Shown here piece after piece: positions 53,446-62,260 of a stretch of DNA of 64,000 bases. Positions within the stretch are counted from its first letter, which is position 1, and every line of letters begins with the position of its first letter. The stretch is from Rosenbergiella nectarea (GTDB taxonomy: Bacteria; Pseudomonadota; Gammaproteobacteria; Enterobacterales; Enterobacteriaceae). Under the pieces are notes generated by a model that was given only the letters and a program-made list of their open reading frames with translations, was not told the origin of the DNA and did no database searches. The position numbers were made by a program, and so were the translations under genes. The stretch is from contig NZ_FOGC01000003.1 in assembly GCF_900111105.1 (NCBI RefSeq), forward strand, positions 64,945 to 128,944. Reading direction: 5' to 3'.

Positions 53446-53988
53446 TGAACTATAAATTAGCTCACGTCCACTCCATAAGCAATGAATTGGACTGGCAAAG
53501 GCAATAACCAGTTTGCAGAAAGTTAATTTATTATTTCAACCTACTTTACTGGGCATTATTAAGAACAGAAAAGAGGGTGGGTCAGTGGCTTATGACTTTT
53601 CTTATACATATCGCCCTACAGGGTCCTATCACGTGCAATGGGTGAGTTAAAACCTCTTACACTCAGGCATGATTAGTCAAATTATAGTTTCCGAAAATCA
53701 GCCACCTATAAAGAATCTCTAAATAGATACGTAAATCATTAAAAAATAATCATTGAATGAGTATTTGTATCTAACCCTAGAATCAGATTTTTTAAAAATA
53801 TTATTTTATATATGTCAGTATAACACCTCGATTCAATTTATATAAAAAATCCTTATCTATTAGCCTAGATGAGATTATACTGCTTTATTAACCTTTCGAC
53901 TTGATCTGGCACTATAAGCAAATTTACGTTTTTTAGACTTAACTTAATTTTAACAACTTAGAACAAAATCCTAGGGGAATAGAAAGAG
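53446..53988. other. AT-rich intergenic region before the YadA-like gene
   Basis: 543 bp with no convincing gene. A 48-codon open stretch at about 53514-53650 ending DFSYTYRPTGSYHVQWVS has protein-like character but no clear start and could be a relic. The 3' half, from about 53700, is very AT-rich and should hold the promoter of the adhesin gene. Confidence 0.4.
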
Positions 53989-54972
53989 ATGAACTTCAAA
54001 CAGTTAATATTTGTTACCGCTATAGTACTTTCTCCTTCAGCCTACAGTGCAAGCAAAAATTACTGCTCAAGTGGGATCATCGATCCCAATAATCCTCATA
54101 CCTGTAACAACAATGACCTCAATCGAGCCGTCAGCGATTTGGGTACAGATATCCAACAGGGGGATGCTGATACCCTCTCTTCCGCCAATACCTACACTGA
54201 TGGTCAAGTCAGTAACGAATCGACAGCCAGACAGGACGGGGATGCGAGCACTCTTTCTTCTGCCAATACCTACACTGATGGTCAAGTCAGTAGTGAAGCG
54301 ACTGCCAGGCAGAAGGGCGATGCGAGCACCCTTTCTTCTGCCAATACCTACACTGATGGTCAAGTCAGTAGCGAAGCGACAGCTAGGCAGAGAGGCGACG
54401 CGAGTACTCTTTCTTCTGCAAAAACTTATACTAATGATCAAGTCAGCAGCGAATCGACAGCCAGACAGAAAGGCGATGCTGATACCCTTTCTTCTGCCAA
54501 TACCTACACTGATGGTCAAGTTAGTAGCGAAGCGACAGCTAGGCAGAGAGGCGACGCGAGTACTCTTTCTTCTGCCAATACCTACACTGATGGTCAAGTC
54601 AGTAGCGAGGCGACAGCCAGACAGAATGGTGATATGAATACGCTATCTTCCGCAAATTCTTATACGAATCAGCAAATTAATAATTATTGGAGTAAATCAG
54701 AAAACCAATTTCAGGCTGTAAATAAACGAATTGATAAACTGGGCAACAGGTTGAATGCAGCCATGGCGAGCTCAGCAGCAATAGCATCCATACCTTATGT
54801 TGCTGAGGATACATTCTCATTGGGGGTTGGGGCCGGCAATTACAGCAATGGCAATGCAGTAGCGGTTGGCGTTCAGTATAAAACAAGTACGAATTCTAAT
54901 GTCAGGGCTAACTTCGCTAAAGATTCCACCGGAAGATTCACATCTGGTGCTGGCTTTGCTTTAGGCTGGTAA
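53989..54972 (+). CDS. YadA-like trimeric autotransporter adhesin, short
   Basis: 327 residues with a signal peptide (cleavage near AYSA). The passenger is almost entirely six 26-residue repeats (residues 63-218) of the type LSSANTYTDGQVSSEATARQ plus (K/R)GDAST. A short coiled-coil stalk follows (ENQFQAVNKRIDKLGNRLNAAMASSAAIASIP), then the YadA anchor AEDTFSLGVGAGNYSNGNAVAVGVQYK...GAGFALGW. The anchor has about 75 residues, as in the family. The stalk-only passenger lacks a globular head. Monocistronic in an AT-rich setting; probable horizontal origin. Confidence 0.85.
   Translation: MNFKQLIFVTAIVLSPSAYSASKNYCSSGIIDPNNPHTCNNNDLNRAVSDLGTDIQQGDADTLSSANTYTDGQVSNESTARQDGDASTLSSANTYTDGQVSSEATARQKGDASTLSSANTYTDGQVSSEATARQRGDASTLSSAKTYTNDQVSSESTARQKGDADTLSSANTYTDGQVSSEATARQRGDASTLSSANTYTDGQVSSEATARQNGDMNTLSSANSYTNQQINNYWSKSENQFQAVNKRIDKLGNRLNAAMASSAAIASIPYVAEDTFSLGVGAGNYSNGNAVAVGVQYKTSTNSNVRANFAKDSTGRFTSGAGFALGW
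54175..54642 (+). repeat. Six 78-bp tandem repeats in the adhesin gene
   Basis: Each unit encodes 26 residues. Units 2, 3, 5 and 6 are nearly identical; unit 4 (AKTYTNDQVSSEST) and unit 1 (NESTARQD) differ. A seventh partial unit follows. In-frame gain or loss would change stalk length. Confidence 0.9.
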
Positions 54973-55020
54973 AACGAAAAATGGTTGTGATATTTTGCCG
55001 CAAAAGGTTCATATCACAAC

Positions 55021-55836
55021 CTATCCATCCTTCCCTAATATATATTCCATCGCTTTCTTGGCTTTGCATGCAAGAATTTCAGCATCCTGCTCAACGGCCT
55101 GGTCATTAAATACCTCTACTCCGATAGGTCCTGTATAACCCAGTTTATCTAAGTAGGCGATCAACTCTGTTAAAGGGAAATTACCCTCACCGGGTAATAA
55201 GCGTTGATGCCGAGCGATCTGTTTAAGGGCGTCACTGTCTAACGGCATGGTTATATCCGATAATTGTACTAAGAAGATTTTCTCCACCGGAATACCCGCT
55301 AAGTCCTGCACTGTCCGGCGTAAGGCAAAGAGGTGAAAAGCATCGACGACTATGCCGAGGTTCTCTTCATCGACTTGCTGGATAACCTGCCAAGCTTTAT
55401 CGCACTGGTCGATCTCGGTACTCCAAGACATCGCTTCATAGGCCACACGCAGACCAAAACCTTTGGCTTGCTGACAGAGCCATTTCATATCCGCAACAAT
55501 CTTATGCTGTTCACACTCAGCCGTATTGGCGGCCACCAATATCGTTGGGCTTCCTAATTCACTTGCCGTCGCCATCATCGTCAACGCTTCGCGGCGCTTT
55601 TCATCGCGTTTTTCGCCCACTGCCCCGTCAAAATCCAATAACACTTGGTAATCAGTGCGCTCAAGGGATAAGGCGTCGAGCTGCTGCGTAGTCTTAGACA
55701 CCGCTTGTTCAGCATCTTGTTGCCACACTTCAACCCCATCAAATCCAGCTTTCGCAATCGCTTCAAGTTTCTTTGCAAAGGTCCCCCCAAGTAGAACGGT
55801 GTTAAGGAAACGCGGATTGGCTTTCAAGAATGACAT
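55021..55836 (-). CDS. Sugar-phosphate-isomerase-like TIM barrel, probable 3-dehydroshikimate dehydratase
   Basis: 271 residues of the AP-endonuclease-2 TIM-barrel family. The four metal-ligand positions of QuiC-type 3-dehydroshikimate dehydratase are present in order: Glu134 (VAYEAMSW), Asp165 (VVDAFHLF), Gln191 (FLVQLSD) and Glu241 (GVEVFND), with an N-terminal TFAKKLEAIAKAGFDGVEVW. If correct it makes protocatechuate from 3-dehydroshikimate. It could instead be another sugar isomerase. It lies 4 kb from an SdhL-like shikimate dehydrogenase, though not in one operon. Confidence 0.7.
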   Translation of the reverse strand: MSFLKANPRFLNTVLLGGTFAKKLEAIAKAGFDGVEVWQQDAEQAVSKTTQQLDALSLERTDYQVLLDFDGAVGEKRDEKRREALTMMATASELGSPTILVAANTAECEQHKIVADMKWLCQQAKGFGLRVAYEAMSWSTEIDQCDKAWQVIQQVDEENLGIVVDAFHLFALRRTVQDLAGIPVEKIFLVQLSDITMPLDSDALKQIARHQRLLPGEGNFPLTELIAYLDKLGYTGPIGVEVFNDQAVEQDAEILACKAKKAMEYILGKDG

Positions 55837-55903
55837 ATCTTTCTCCTATTAATGACTTGCTAATGAGTATAGACCGTCAAGCGTCAATCCACCTCAGAGC
55901 AGG

Positions 55904-55920
55904 CTTAAGATTATCTTAAG
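55904..55920 (+). promoter_or_regulatory. PmrA (BasR) box
   Basis: CTTAAG-ATTAT-CTTAAG is a perfect pair of direct half-sites at 5-bp spacing, matching the PmrA consensus YTTAAK-N5-YTTAAK. It ends 48 bp before the eptA remnant start, as in functional pmrC/eptA promoters. Confidence 0.85.
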
Positions 55921-55968
55921 GTCGGTCAGTAATAATTCATCATTCGATGATTAGTCTGGACTTATGTT

Positions 55969-57287
55969 ATGAAAAGTTGGTTAACGACGCGCGTAACGCA
56001 CCCCGTATTGAATGCGCTAACGGCAGCTGCGATCACACTGTGTTTAAATATTCCTTATTTTGAGCAGGCTTTTCGCCTTGTCAGTCGCTTCTGCGGCGTA
56101 TCAGTTATGCCTTGATAGCGCTGTTGGTATCGAGTGCCGGAACCTATTTAATCTCGAACAGTTTCTTCAAGGATTACGCTTCACTTTTTCGTAATAATCG
56201 CGAATTCATTACTTACTTAAGCCCTTCTAACGGCATCGCTGCCGCCCTCTCTTGGTATAAACACGAGCGTACGGCGAATCTGCCTTTAATTCGCTTTGGC
56301 GAAGATGCCCGCCAGAGTGCGGCACACCTGACAGGAAAACCGACTTTGACACTCTTAGTGGTCGGTGAGACGACCCGAGCGCAGGATGTAGGCCTCGGTG
56401 GCTATACACGACAAACGACCCCTTTATTGGCCAAGGATAATGTAATCTACTATCCAAATACGCTGTCGTGTGGTACCTCCACCGCGGTATCAGTCCCTTG
56501 TATGTTTTCAGGGATGGGGCACGATCACTATAACGATGCACTGGCGAATCATCGTGAGGGCCTACTGGATATTGTGCAACGTGCTGGCGTCAACGTGCTG
56601 TGGCGTGAAAACGATGGTGGCTGTAAGGGAGCTTGTGCACGGGTGCCGACTGAAGAGATGACCGCACAAAATCTGCCTGGTATGTGTATCGATGGTGAAT
56701 GTTATGACCAAGTGCTATTTCATCATTTACAGGGCTATATTGATAAGCAAACCGGTAATACGTTAATCGTACTCCATACGATTGGTAGCCATGGCCCGAC
56801 CTATAATCACCGCTACCCCGATGCCTTCAAATATTATACTCCAACTTGCGAAACGAATGAGGTGCAGCACTGTTCTACAGAACAGCTCGTCAATACCTAT
56901 GATAATACTATCCGTTATATGGATGCGATGGTCGATCAAGGTATTCAGCTGCTACAAGCGAATTCACAGCGCTTTACCACCAGTTTGGTCTATCTGTCCG
57001 ATCACGGTGAGTCGTTAGGTGAAGATGGGGTTTATTTTCATGGATTGCCTTATATGATTGCACCGATTCAACAGAAACACGTTCCTCTGTTAATTTGGCT
57101 TTCACAAGACTATCAGCAACGCTATGCTGTTAATCAGAAATGTATGGTTGATCAGGCTAAGCTTATGCATACGTCACAAGATAATTTATTCCCCACCGTA
57201 TTAGGATTGTTCGGCGTCCAAACGCGCGAATATCAACCCCAACTCGACTTGCTGACGCACTGTCGGGGCAAAGCGAGAGAGTATTGA
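55969..57287 (+). pseudogene. eptA: eptA (phosphoethanolamine transferase) with N-terminal deletion and frameshift
   Basis: The ATG at 55969 begins MKSWLTTRVTHPVLNALTAAAI (first helix), then the frame jumps. The second part, open to 57287, starts near ALIALLVSSAGTYLIS and carries the full catalytic domain: FKDYASLFRNN, VVGETTRAQDVGLGGY, SCGTSTAVSVPCMFS, HTIGSHGPTY and LSDHGESLGEDGVY. About 110 codons covering membrane helices 2-4 are missing compared with E. coli EptA (547). Without its anchor domain the enzyme cannot modify lipid A normally. Confidence 0.85.
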
Positions 57288-57942
57288 TTATTGAAGACGA
57301 TCCCCTGCTACAGCAGGGGATCCTGCTCGCCATGCAGGGCGAGAACTACCTGTGCGATGCGGTGAATAGTATCAAGCTCGCCGAGCAGTATCTACACTCC
57401 TCCTCTTATAGCCTGATTTTGCTCGACCTAGGGTTGCCGGATGGTGACGGTTTAACCTTATTGAAAAGTTTACGTAGGCGAAAAAATACTATTCCTATAA
57501 TCGTCTTGACGGCTCGCGATACCTTAGAGGATCGCATAGTAGGACTCGACAGCGGTGCCGACGATTACTTATCAAGCCCTTCGCCCTAGAGGAGCTTCTA
57601 GCGAGAAGTCGAGCGTTAATACGCCGTTTTCATCAACAATCGGATAATCTGCTGCAAATCGACGATCTCACTATCGATATTGGTCGCCGCTTAGTCTTTT
57701 TAAGTGAACAACTGCTTGAGTTAACGCCTAAGGAATACGCTATTTTATTACGGTTGATGCTCAAAGCAAATCAACCGGTGCATCGCGATGTGCTGTACAG
57801 CGATATCTATAGCTGGGATAACGAACCCTCTACTAATTCGCTGGAAGTGCATATTCATAATCTACGGGATAAAGTCGGCAAACAGCGTATTCAGACGCTA
57901 CGTGGTTTTGGCTACTCCATCAGGACGCAGAAAACACCGTGA
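57278..57942 (+). pseudogene. basR: basR/pmrA response regulator, start lost and frameshifted
   Basis: RVLIIEDDPLLQQG begins the receiver where MKILIVEDD is expected, but no ATG remains. The Asp of LILLDLGLPDGDG is intact. After GADDYL one base is missing (expected V-K-P-F-A-L-E-E-L; the genome reads SSPSP-stop at 57589), then the correct frame resumes: [14 protein letters not shown]...[13 protein letters not shown]...[25 protein letters not shown]. Two independent lesions, so inactive. Confidence 0.87.
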
Positions 57943-58572
57943 GAACACTCCTTCATTCCTTAGCCCCTAACACGTTACGCTGGAAACTTATGCTAACGGT
58001 GGGTGCCATTATCGTTATTTGCCAAGTAATCAGTATCCTCTGGCTTTGGCATGAGAGCCGAGAACAGGTCACAATCTTGGTCCAAAGTGCAATCAATCAC
58101 CCCGATCGCCATCGCCATTATGAGAAAGAGGTGCACGAGGCGGTAGCAAGTTGAATGTCATCGACAGTTGGCCCAGCGGCAGCAATCCTTAAACGTTGAA
58201 ACCCCTGCCGCTGCGTTACACTTACGAGGTGATATCACCTTATTGCAGATGGTAATACAGAATCTTATTCAAAATGCTCATCGTTACAGCCCGCAAGGCT
58301 CAGTGATCACCTTGCGGGTTTCTGCGCAGCAGCAGAGTATCTGTATTGAGATTGATGACCCAGGGCCCGGAATCGATCTGAAAAAGGCAACGGAATTAAG
58401 TAAAGCCTTTGTGCGTATGGACCGTCGATATGACGGGATTGGGCTTGGGCTGAATATCGTGCAACGCATCTGTCAATTACATCGCAGCCAATTCACCCTG
58501 ACGAACTTATTGCCTACAGGCTGCCGCGCCACCGTGGTAATTCCTCAGCAGACGCAACACCTCGAGGCGTAG
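57939..58572 (+). pseudogene. basS: basS/pmrB sensor kinase with large internal deletion
   Basis: A GTG at 57939, overlapping the basR stop, begins MRTLLHSLAPNTLRWKLMLT, the first helix and ISILWLWHESREQ, up to HEAVAS and a stop at 58154. Sequence then resumes at LAQRQQSLNVETPAAALHLRGD and continues to the ATPase end (NLIQNAHRYSPQGS, DPGPGID, GIGLGLNIVQRI). The second membrane helix, HAMP and the phosphoacceptor-His domain, about 155 codons, are gone. Confidence 0.87.
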
Positions 58573-58574
58573 CG

Positions 58575-59645
58575 TTACCCCTTATGATTCGCTTTTTTTT
58601 CCCGGGTTAACAGCGCCTCTTTACGGGCAATTCCCCACCGATAGCCGGACAGCTGACCATCTCGCTTGACCACGCGGTGGCAAGGGATCACGACAGCGAG
58701 TCGGTTCGCCGCACAGGCTTGAGCAACGGCTCGTACCGCCTTGGGGGAACCGAGCTGCTCCGCTATAGCCGTATAACTGACGGTTGATCCTAATGGAATA
58801 TCGCGTAACGCCCGCCATACGCGCTCTTGAAAAACGGTGCCTTGAATATCCAGAGGTAAGTGCCACGTGGACCCAGGTTGTTCAATAAATCCAATGACTT
58901 GGGCGACGATTTGCTCGTAGTGTGCATCGCCTCCCATCAGGATGGCATAAGGGAATTGTTGTTGAAATTGTTCAATTAAAGCGTCAGGCTCATCGCCTAA
59001 GCTTATTGCACAGACGCCTTTTTCACTTTGCGCCACCAATACCGAGCCAAGACTACATTGCCCGATTGCGAAATAGATAGTGACCCCTGCAGCCCCACGC
59101 CGATAATGTTTCGCTGTCATCCCCAGGCGTTGCGACGCACTTTCGTAGAATCGACTATTGGCATTGAAACCGGCTTGATAAATCGCCTCGCAGACCGATT
59201 TTTCAGGATCATTGAGTTGCTCTCGCAAGCGGGCGGCACGCAACCCCTGACTGTATGCTTTTGGCGACAAGCCAGTGACCGATTTAAAAATACGATGCAG
59301 ATAGCTGCCACTCACCGAGCAGTAATCGGCAAGCGTTGTTAAATCCGGTAAGTGCTCGGCGTTCTCGATGAAATAACAGCATTTTTTAACGATAGTGAGC
59401 CACTTTGCGGAATAACGTGCGGATGGCGCGGTGAATTCGCTCAAGGTGTAACCTGCCGCTTCGGCTGCGGTGCTATCACTGAAAAATTCAACATCCTCTC
59501 GAGCAGGCAAAAGTGTCACCGCACTGGGAGGACAATAATAGCCGGTAGAGGTCACCGCGGCGACAAAATGGTCATCCGCAGCACCATCGCGGGTTTCGAC
59601 GGCTTGCCAGCGTTCTTCTTCGCTTAGATAGCGTGGTGTAACCAT
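58575..59645 (-). CDS. ada: Ada-like regulator/O6-methylguanine methyltransferase with degenerate zinc site
   Basis: 356 residues (E. coli Ada 354). The N-terminal domain should hold zinc with Cys38, 42, 69 and 72; here only Cys38 (GYYCPPSA) is kept, with Ala42, Ser69 and Thr72. The AraC-type HTH (LADYCSVSGSYLHRIFKSVTGLSPKAY) and the methyltransferase (VFQERVWRALRDIPLGSTVSY, active Cys322 in VVIPCHRVV) look intact. So O6-methylguanine repair is probably active, while phosphotriester sensing and the adaptive-response switch probably are not. Confidence 0.88.
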   Translation of the reverse strand: MVTPRYLSEEERWQAVETRDGAADDHFVAAVTSTGYYCPPSAVTLLPAREDVEFFSDSTAAEAAGYTLSEFTAPSARYSAKWLTIVKKCCYFIENAEHLPDLTTLADYCSVSGSYLHRIFKSVTGLSPKAYSQGLRAARLREQLNDPEKSVCEAIYQAGFNANSRFYESASQRLGMTAKHYRRGAAGVTIYFAIGQCSLGSVLVAQSEKGVCAISLGDEPDALIEQFQQQFPYAILMGGDAHYEQIVAQVIGFIEQPGSTWHLPLDIQGTVFQERVWRALRDIPLGSTVSYTAIAEQLGSPKAVRAVAQACAANRLAVVIPCHRVVKRDGQLSGYRWGIARKEALLTREKKANHKG

Positions 59646-59860
59646 GGGCGCTTACTCCTACCAGTGACTGAATGCCGTTAACGATAGAGGATCACACTGT
59701 TCAATAATATCCGTTTTTTACACTCACTCATTATTTGGCTAACTATTCACCACGCTATCTGCTAGATATTACTTTGCGTCGCATTTTTTCAGTGTTCATC
59801 TTCCAATGGAATCGGTTCACTGATAATACTATCGCTAGATATGATGACTAGGACTGCATT

Positions 59861-60670
59861 ATGCTTAATAAAGATACCCAACTCTGTATTTCTCTTTCCG
59901 GCCGACCCAGTAATATTGGTACCCGTTTTCATAACTATCTTTACCAAAAACTCGGTATTGATTTTATTTATAAGGCCTTCTCCACGACCGATATTGACGC
60001 GGCCATTAAGGGGGTACGGGCATTAGGGATCCGGGGATGTTCGGTCTCCATGCCTTTCAAAGAGAGCTGTATTCCTTTTATCGATCACTTGACCGACTCG
60101 GCTAAGGCGATCGATTCAGTGAATACTATTGTTAACGATAACGGCGTACTCACCGCCTATAACACCGATTTTTTAGCAATCCGTCAGCTGATCACCGACC
60201 ACCTGCATGACAGTTCACAAACTGTCTTGGTACAAGGTGCAGGCGGTATGGCTAAGGCTGTGGTCGCGGCATTTTACGATGCTGGATTTACTCACCTCAG
60301 CGTTATGGCCCGCAATGCACAGAGTGGTAAAGCGTTGGCGGATAAATATCACTACCGCTATCAGTCGCCTGACGACACTACGCTTGCCGATATCATCGTT
60401 AATGTCACACCCATTGGGATGACTGGTGGCGCAGAAAGTGACACCCTCGCCTTTGCTGAGTCAATGATTAACGCAGCAGAGACTGTGTTCGATGTTGTCG
60501 CCTTCCCAACACTGACGCCCTTGGTAAAGAAAGGCCAAGCACTCGGCAAGAAAGTACTGAGTGGTGACCAAGTGATTGCGCTGCAAGCGTTGGAACAATT
60601 TGCGTTATATACCGGGGTCAGACCCAGTGACGCATTGATGCAAGAGGCGTCTCTTTTTTCCCGCCAGTAA
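59861..60670 (+). CDS. Shikimate dehydrogenase-like protein (SdhL/HI0607 type)
   Basis: 269 residues, close to Haemophilus HI0607: MLNKDTQLCISLSGRPSN, FIYKAFSTTDIDAAIKGVRALGIRG, SVSMPFKE (catalytic Lys), SVNTIVND, YNTDFLAI (Asp), QGAGGMAKAVVAAFYDAGF (NADP loop), VNVTPIGM and LQALEQFALYTGVRP. HI0607-type enzymes have weak shikimate activity, and their physiological substrate is uncertain. It may cooperate with the TIM-barrel protein at 55021. Ends 107 bp before the UPF0126 gene on the same strand. Confidence 0.85.
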   Translation: MLNKDTQLCISLSGRPSNIGTRFHNYLYQKLGIDFIYKAFSTTDIDAAIKGVRALGIRGCSVSMPFKESCIPFIDHLTDSAKAIDSVNTIVNDNGVLTAYNTDFLAIRQLITDHLHDSSQTVLVQGAGGMAKAVVAAFYDAGFTHLSVMARNAQSGKALADKYHYRYQSPDDTTLADIIVNVTPIGMTGGAESDTLAFAESMINAAETVFDVVAFPTLTPLVKKGQALGKKVLSGDQVIALQALEQFALYTGVRPSDALMQEASLFSRQ

Positions 60671-60777
60671 CGCTTCCTTCCGACAAGGCACGGGAAACTC
60701 TTTTTTCCGTGACCGTTATGGCATATCATCTGCCGGTCTCGTTGAGGCCCATCCTTGATGGTGCTCCCTAATCTGCT

Positions 60778-61413
60778 ATGAGCGCTTTAGCCATGACTGT
60801 TCTTCTGCATTTTATTGATGTATTTGGTACGTTTGTTTTCGCACTGAGTGGCGCAACAGTCGGCGTTAGGCATCGCTTTGACCTGTTTGGCGTTTTTGTA
60901 TTGGCTTTTGTGACGGCGGTAGGGGGTGGTTGTGTCAGAGATCTCTGTTTAGGCGCCACACCTCCTGCAGGGTTGATTAATGTTGAGTATCTGGTTTGTG
61001 TGATCATTGCCATTATGCTCATCACCTTTTTTCAGAAGATTGTATTCTCTTTTGAAAAACCCGCCCTCTTTTTCGATGCGCTTGGCCTTGGTTTTTTTGC
61101 CGCATTTGGTGCGAATAAAGCTTACGTACACACCCATGAGATCTTTTTCTCTATTTTGATGGGTTGTATCAGCGCCGTCGGTGGCGGATGTATCAGGGAT
61201 ATTCTAACCGGTCGTTCTCCCGTGATCCTCACTAAAGAGATTTATGCCAGTGCGGCACTGATCGGTGCTGGGATCCAGATCTTAGGCTCATCTGGCGTTA
61301 TTCCTCCGCAATACAGTATCTGGCTGGCGATTGGTAGCTGTACGGCGATACGTATGGTTTCCCTTCGCTATAACATCACGCTAAAAACCATCACCAATAA
61401 ATATCTCGATTAA
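60778..61413 (+). CDS. UPF0126/TRIC-like membrane protein
   Basis: 211 residues with two copies of a three-helix unit: FDVFGTFVFALSGATVG...GVFVLAFVTAVGGGCVRDLCLG and FFDALGLGFFAAFGA...MGCISAVGGGCIRDILTGRSPVIL. The doubled GGG-RD motif defines UPF0126, distantly related to trimeric intracellular cation channels (E. coli YadS, YicG). An inner-membrane channel, substrate uncertain (K+, glycine/proline proposed for relatives). The ATG is preceded by no strong ribosome site, so the start could be the Met at residue 6. Confidence 0.85.
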   Translation: MSALAMTVLLHFIDVFGTFVFALSGATVGVRHRFDLFGVFVLAFVTAVGGGCVRDLCLGATPPAGLINVEYLVCVIIAIMLITFFQKIVFSFEKPALFFDALGLGFFAAFGANKAYVHTHEIFFSILMGCISAVGGGCIRDILTGRSPVILTKEIYASAALIGAGIQILGSSGVIPPQYSIWLAIGSCTAIRMVSLRYNITLKTITNKYLD

Positions 61414-61502
61414 TCAGTTAACCCTATGTGCTTGATGTATTGCTCTACTCAAGATAAATCATTACCGTATTGCACTATTCGCGCGCAAGAGTAACGCATA
61501 AC

Positions 61503-62147
61503 ATGAACATTACTGAACTGGCTTCAAACCGTTTTACCACTAAGGCCTACGATGCCTCACGCTCCCTGACTGAACAACAGATAGCGGATGTCCTGTCGTT
61601 ATTACAGAACAGCCCTTCTACGCTCAATCTGCAAGGCTGGCACTTTCATGTGATTACGACCGAGGCTGGCCGCGAGAAAATCGCTCCCGCTATCTTTGAT
61701 CTGAATAAAACTAAAGTGGCTGATGCCCCTCTCGCCATCGTTTTTTCCAGTATCAATGGTATTAGCGAGCAACACTTAGATGATTTAGTGGCGCAAGAAG
61801 AGCAAGATGGCCGTTTTCGTGATGCACAAGCTCGTCAGAAAAATGATGCGGGTCGCCGCGGTTACATCAATAATGTCGCCCATTCTCCTGAGTTTCAGCA
61901 TAAGTGGATGGAACGCCAGCTCTATATTGCATTAGGCTTTCTATTATTAGGTGCGCCAGCATTGGGCCTGCACGCCACGCCAATCGAGGGCTTTGATACC
62001 CACAAAATGGACAATATTTTGGGGTTAGAGGCACAAGGTTTACACAGCGTGGTCATGGCAACTGTTGGCTATAACAGTGATGCAGATTTTAATGCACAAC
62101 TGCCTAAGTCCCGCTTCCCACTTGATAAGATTATCACTACATTATAA
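61503..62147 (+). CDS. nfsB: Oxygen-insensitive NAD(P)H nitroreductase NfsB
   Basis: 214 residues from the ATG at 61503 (E. coli 217); the frame opens 11 codons earlier without support. RFTTKAYDASRSLTEQQI, LLQNSPSTLNLQGWHFHVI (FMN site), QLYIALGFLLLGAPALGLHATPIEGFD and KSRFPLDKI are all NfsB landmarks. A homodimeric FMN enzyme reducing quinones and nitro compounds. Monocistronic with its own terminator. Confidence 0.9.
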   Translation: MNITELASNRFTTKAYDASRSLTEQQIADVLSLLQNSPSTLNLQGWHFHVITTEAGREKIAPAIFDLNKTKVADAPLAIVFSSINGISEQHLDDLVAQEEQDGRFRDAQARQKNDAGRRGYINNVAHSPEFQHKWMERQLYIALGFLLLGAPALGLHATPIEGFDTHKMDNILGLEAQGLHSVVMATVGYNSDADFNAQLPKSRFPLDKIITTL

Positions 62148-62152
62148 GCGTC

Positions 62153-62180
62153 ATTCGGTAATCGTTACAGATTACCGAAT
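62153..62180 (+). terminator. nfsB terminator
   Basis: A perfect 11-bp stem, ATTCGGTAATC/GATTACCGAAT, with a 6-base loop, followed by TCTTGATTT. A KOPS octamer (CCCTCCCC, 62190) lies just beyond. Confidence 0.82.
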
Positions 62181-62260
62181 TCTTGATTTCCCTCCCCTTC
62201 CCCGACGACGCATTTAGGTATATTGTTTTCCTATCATTCAGCAGCAAGGATCAGGCGGAT

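Noticed and set aside
54047-54637. Long ORFs in other frames and on the minus strand across the adhesin gene
   Set aside because: They arise because the 78-bp repeat unit is a multiple of three and keeps all frames open; they repeat the same 26-residue nonsense unit and have no start signals.
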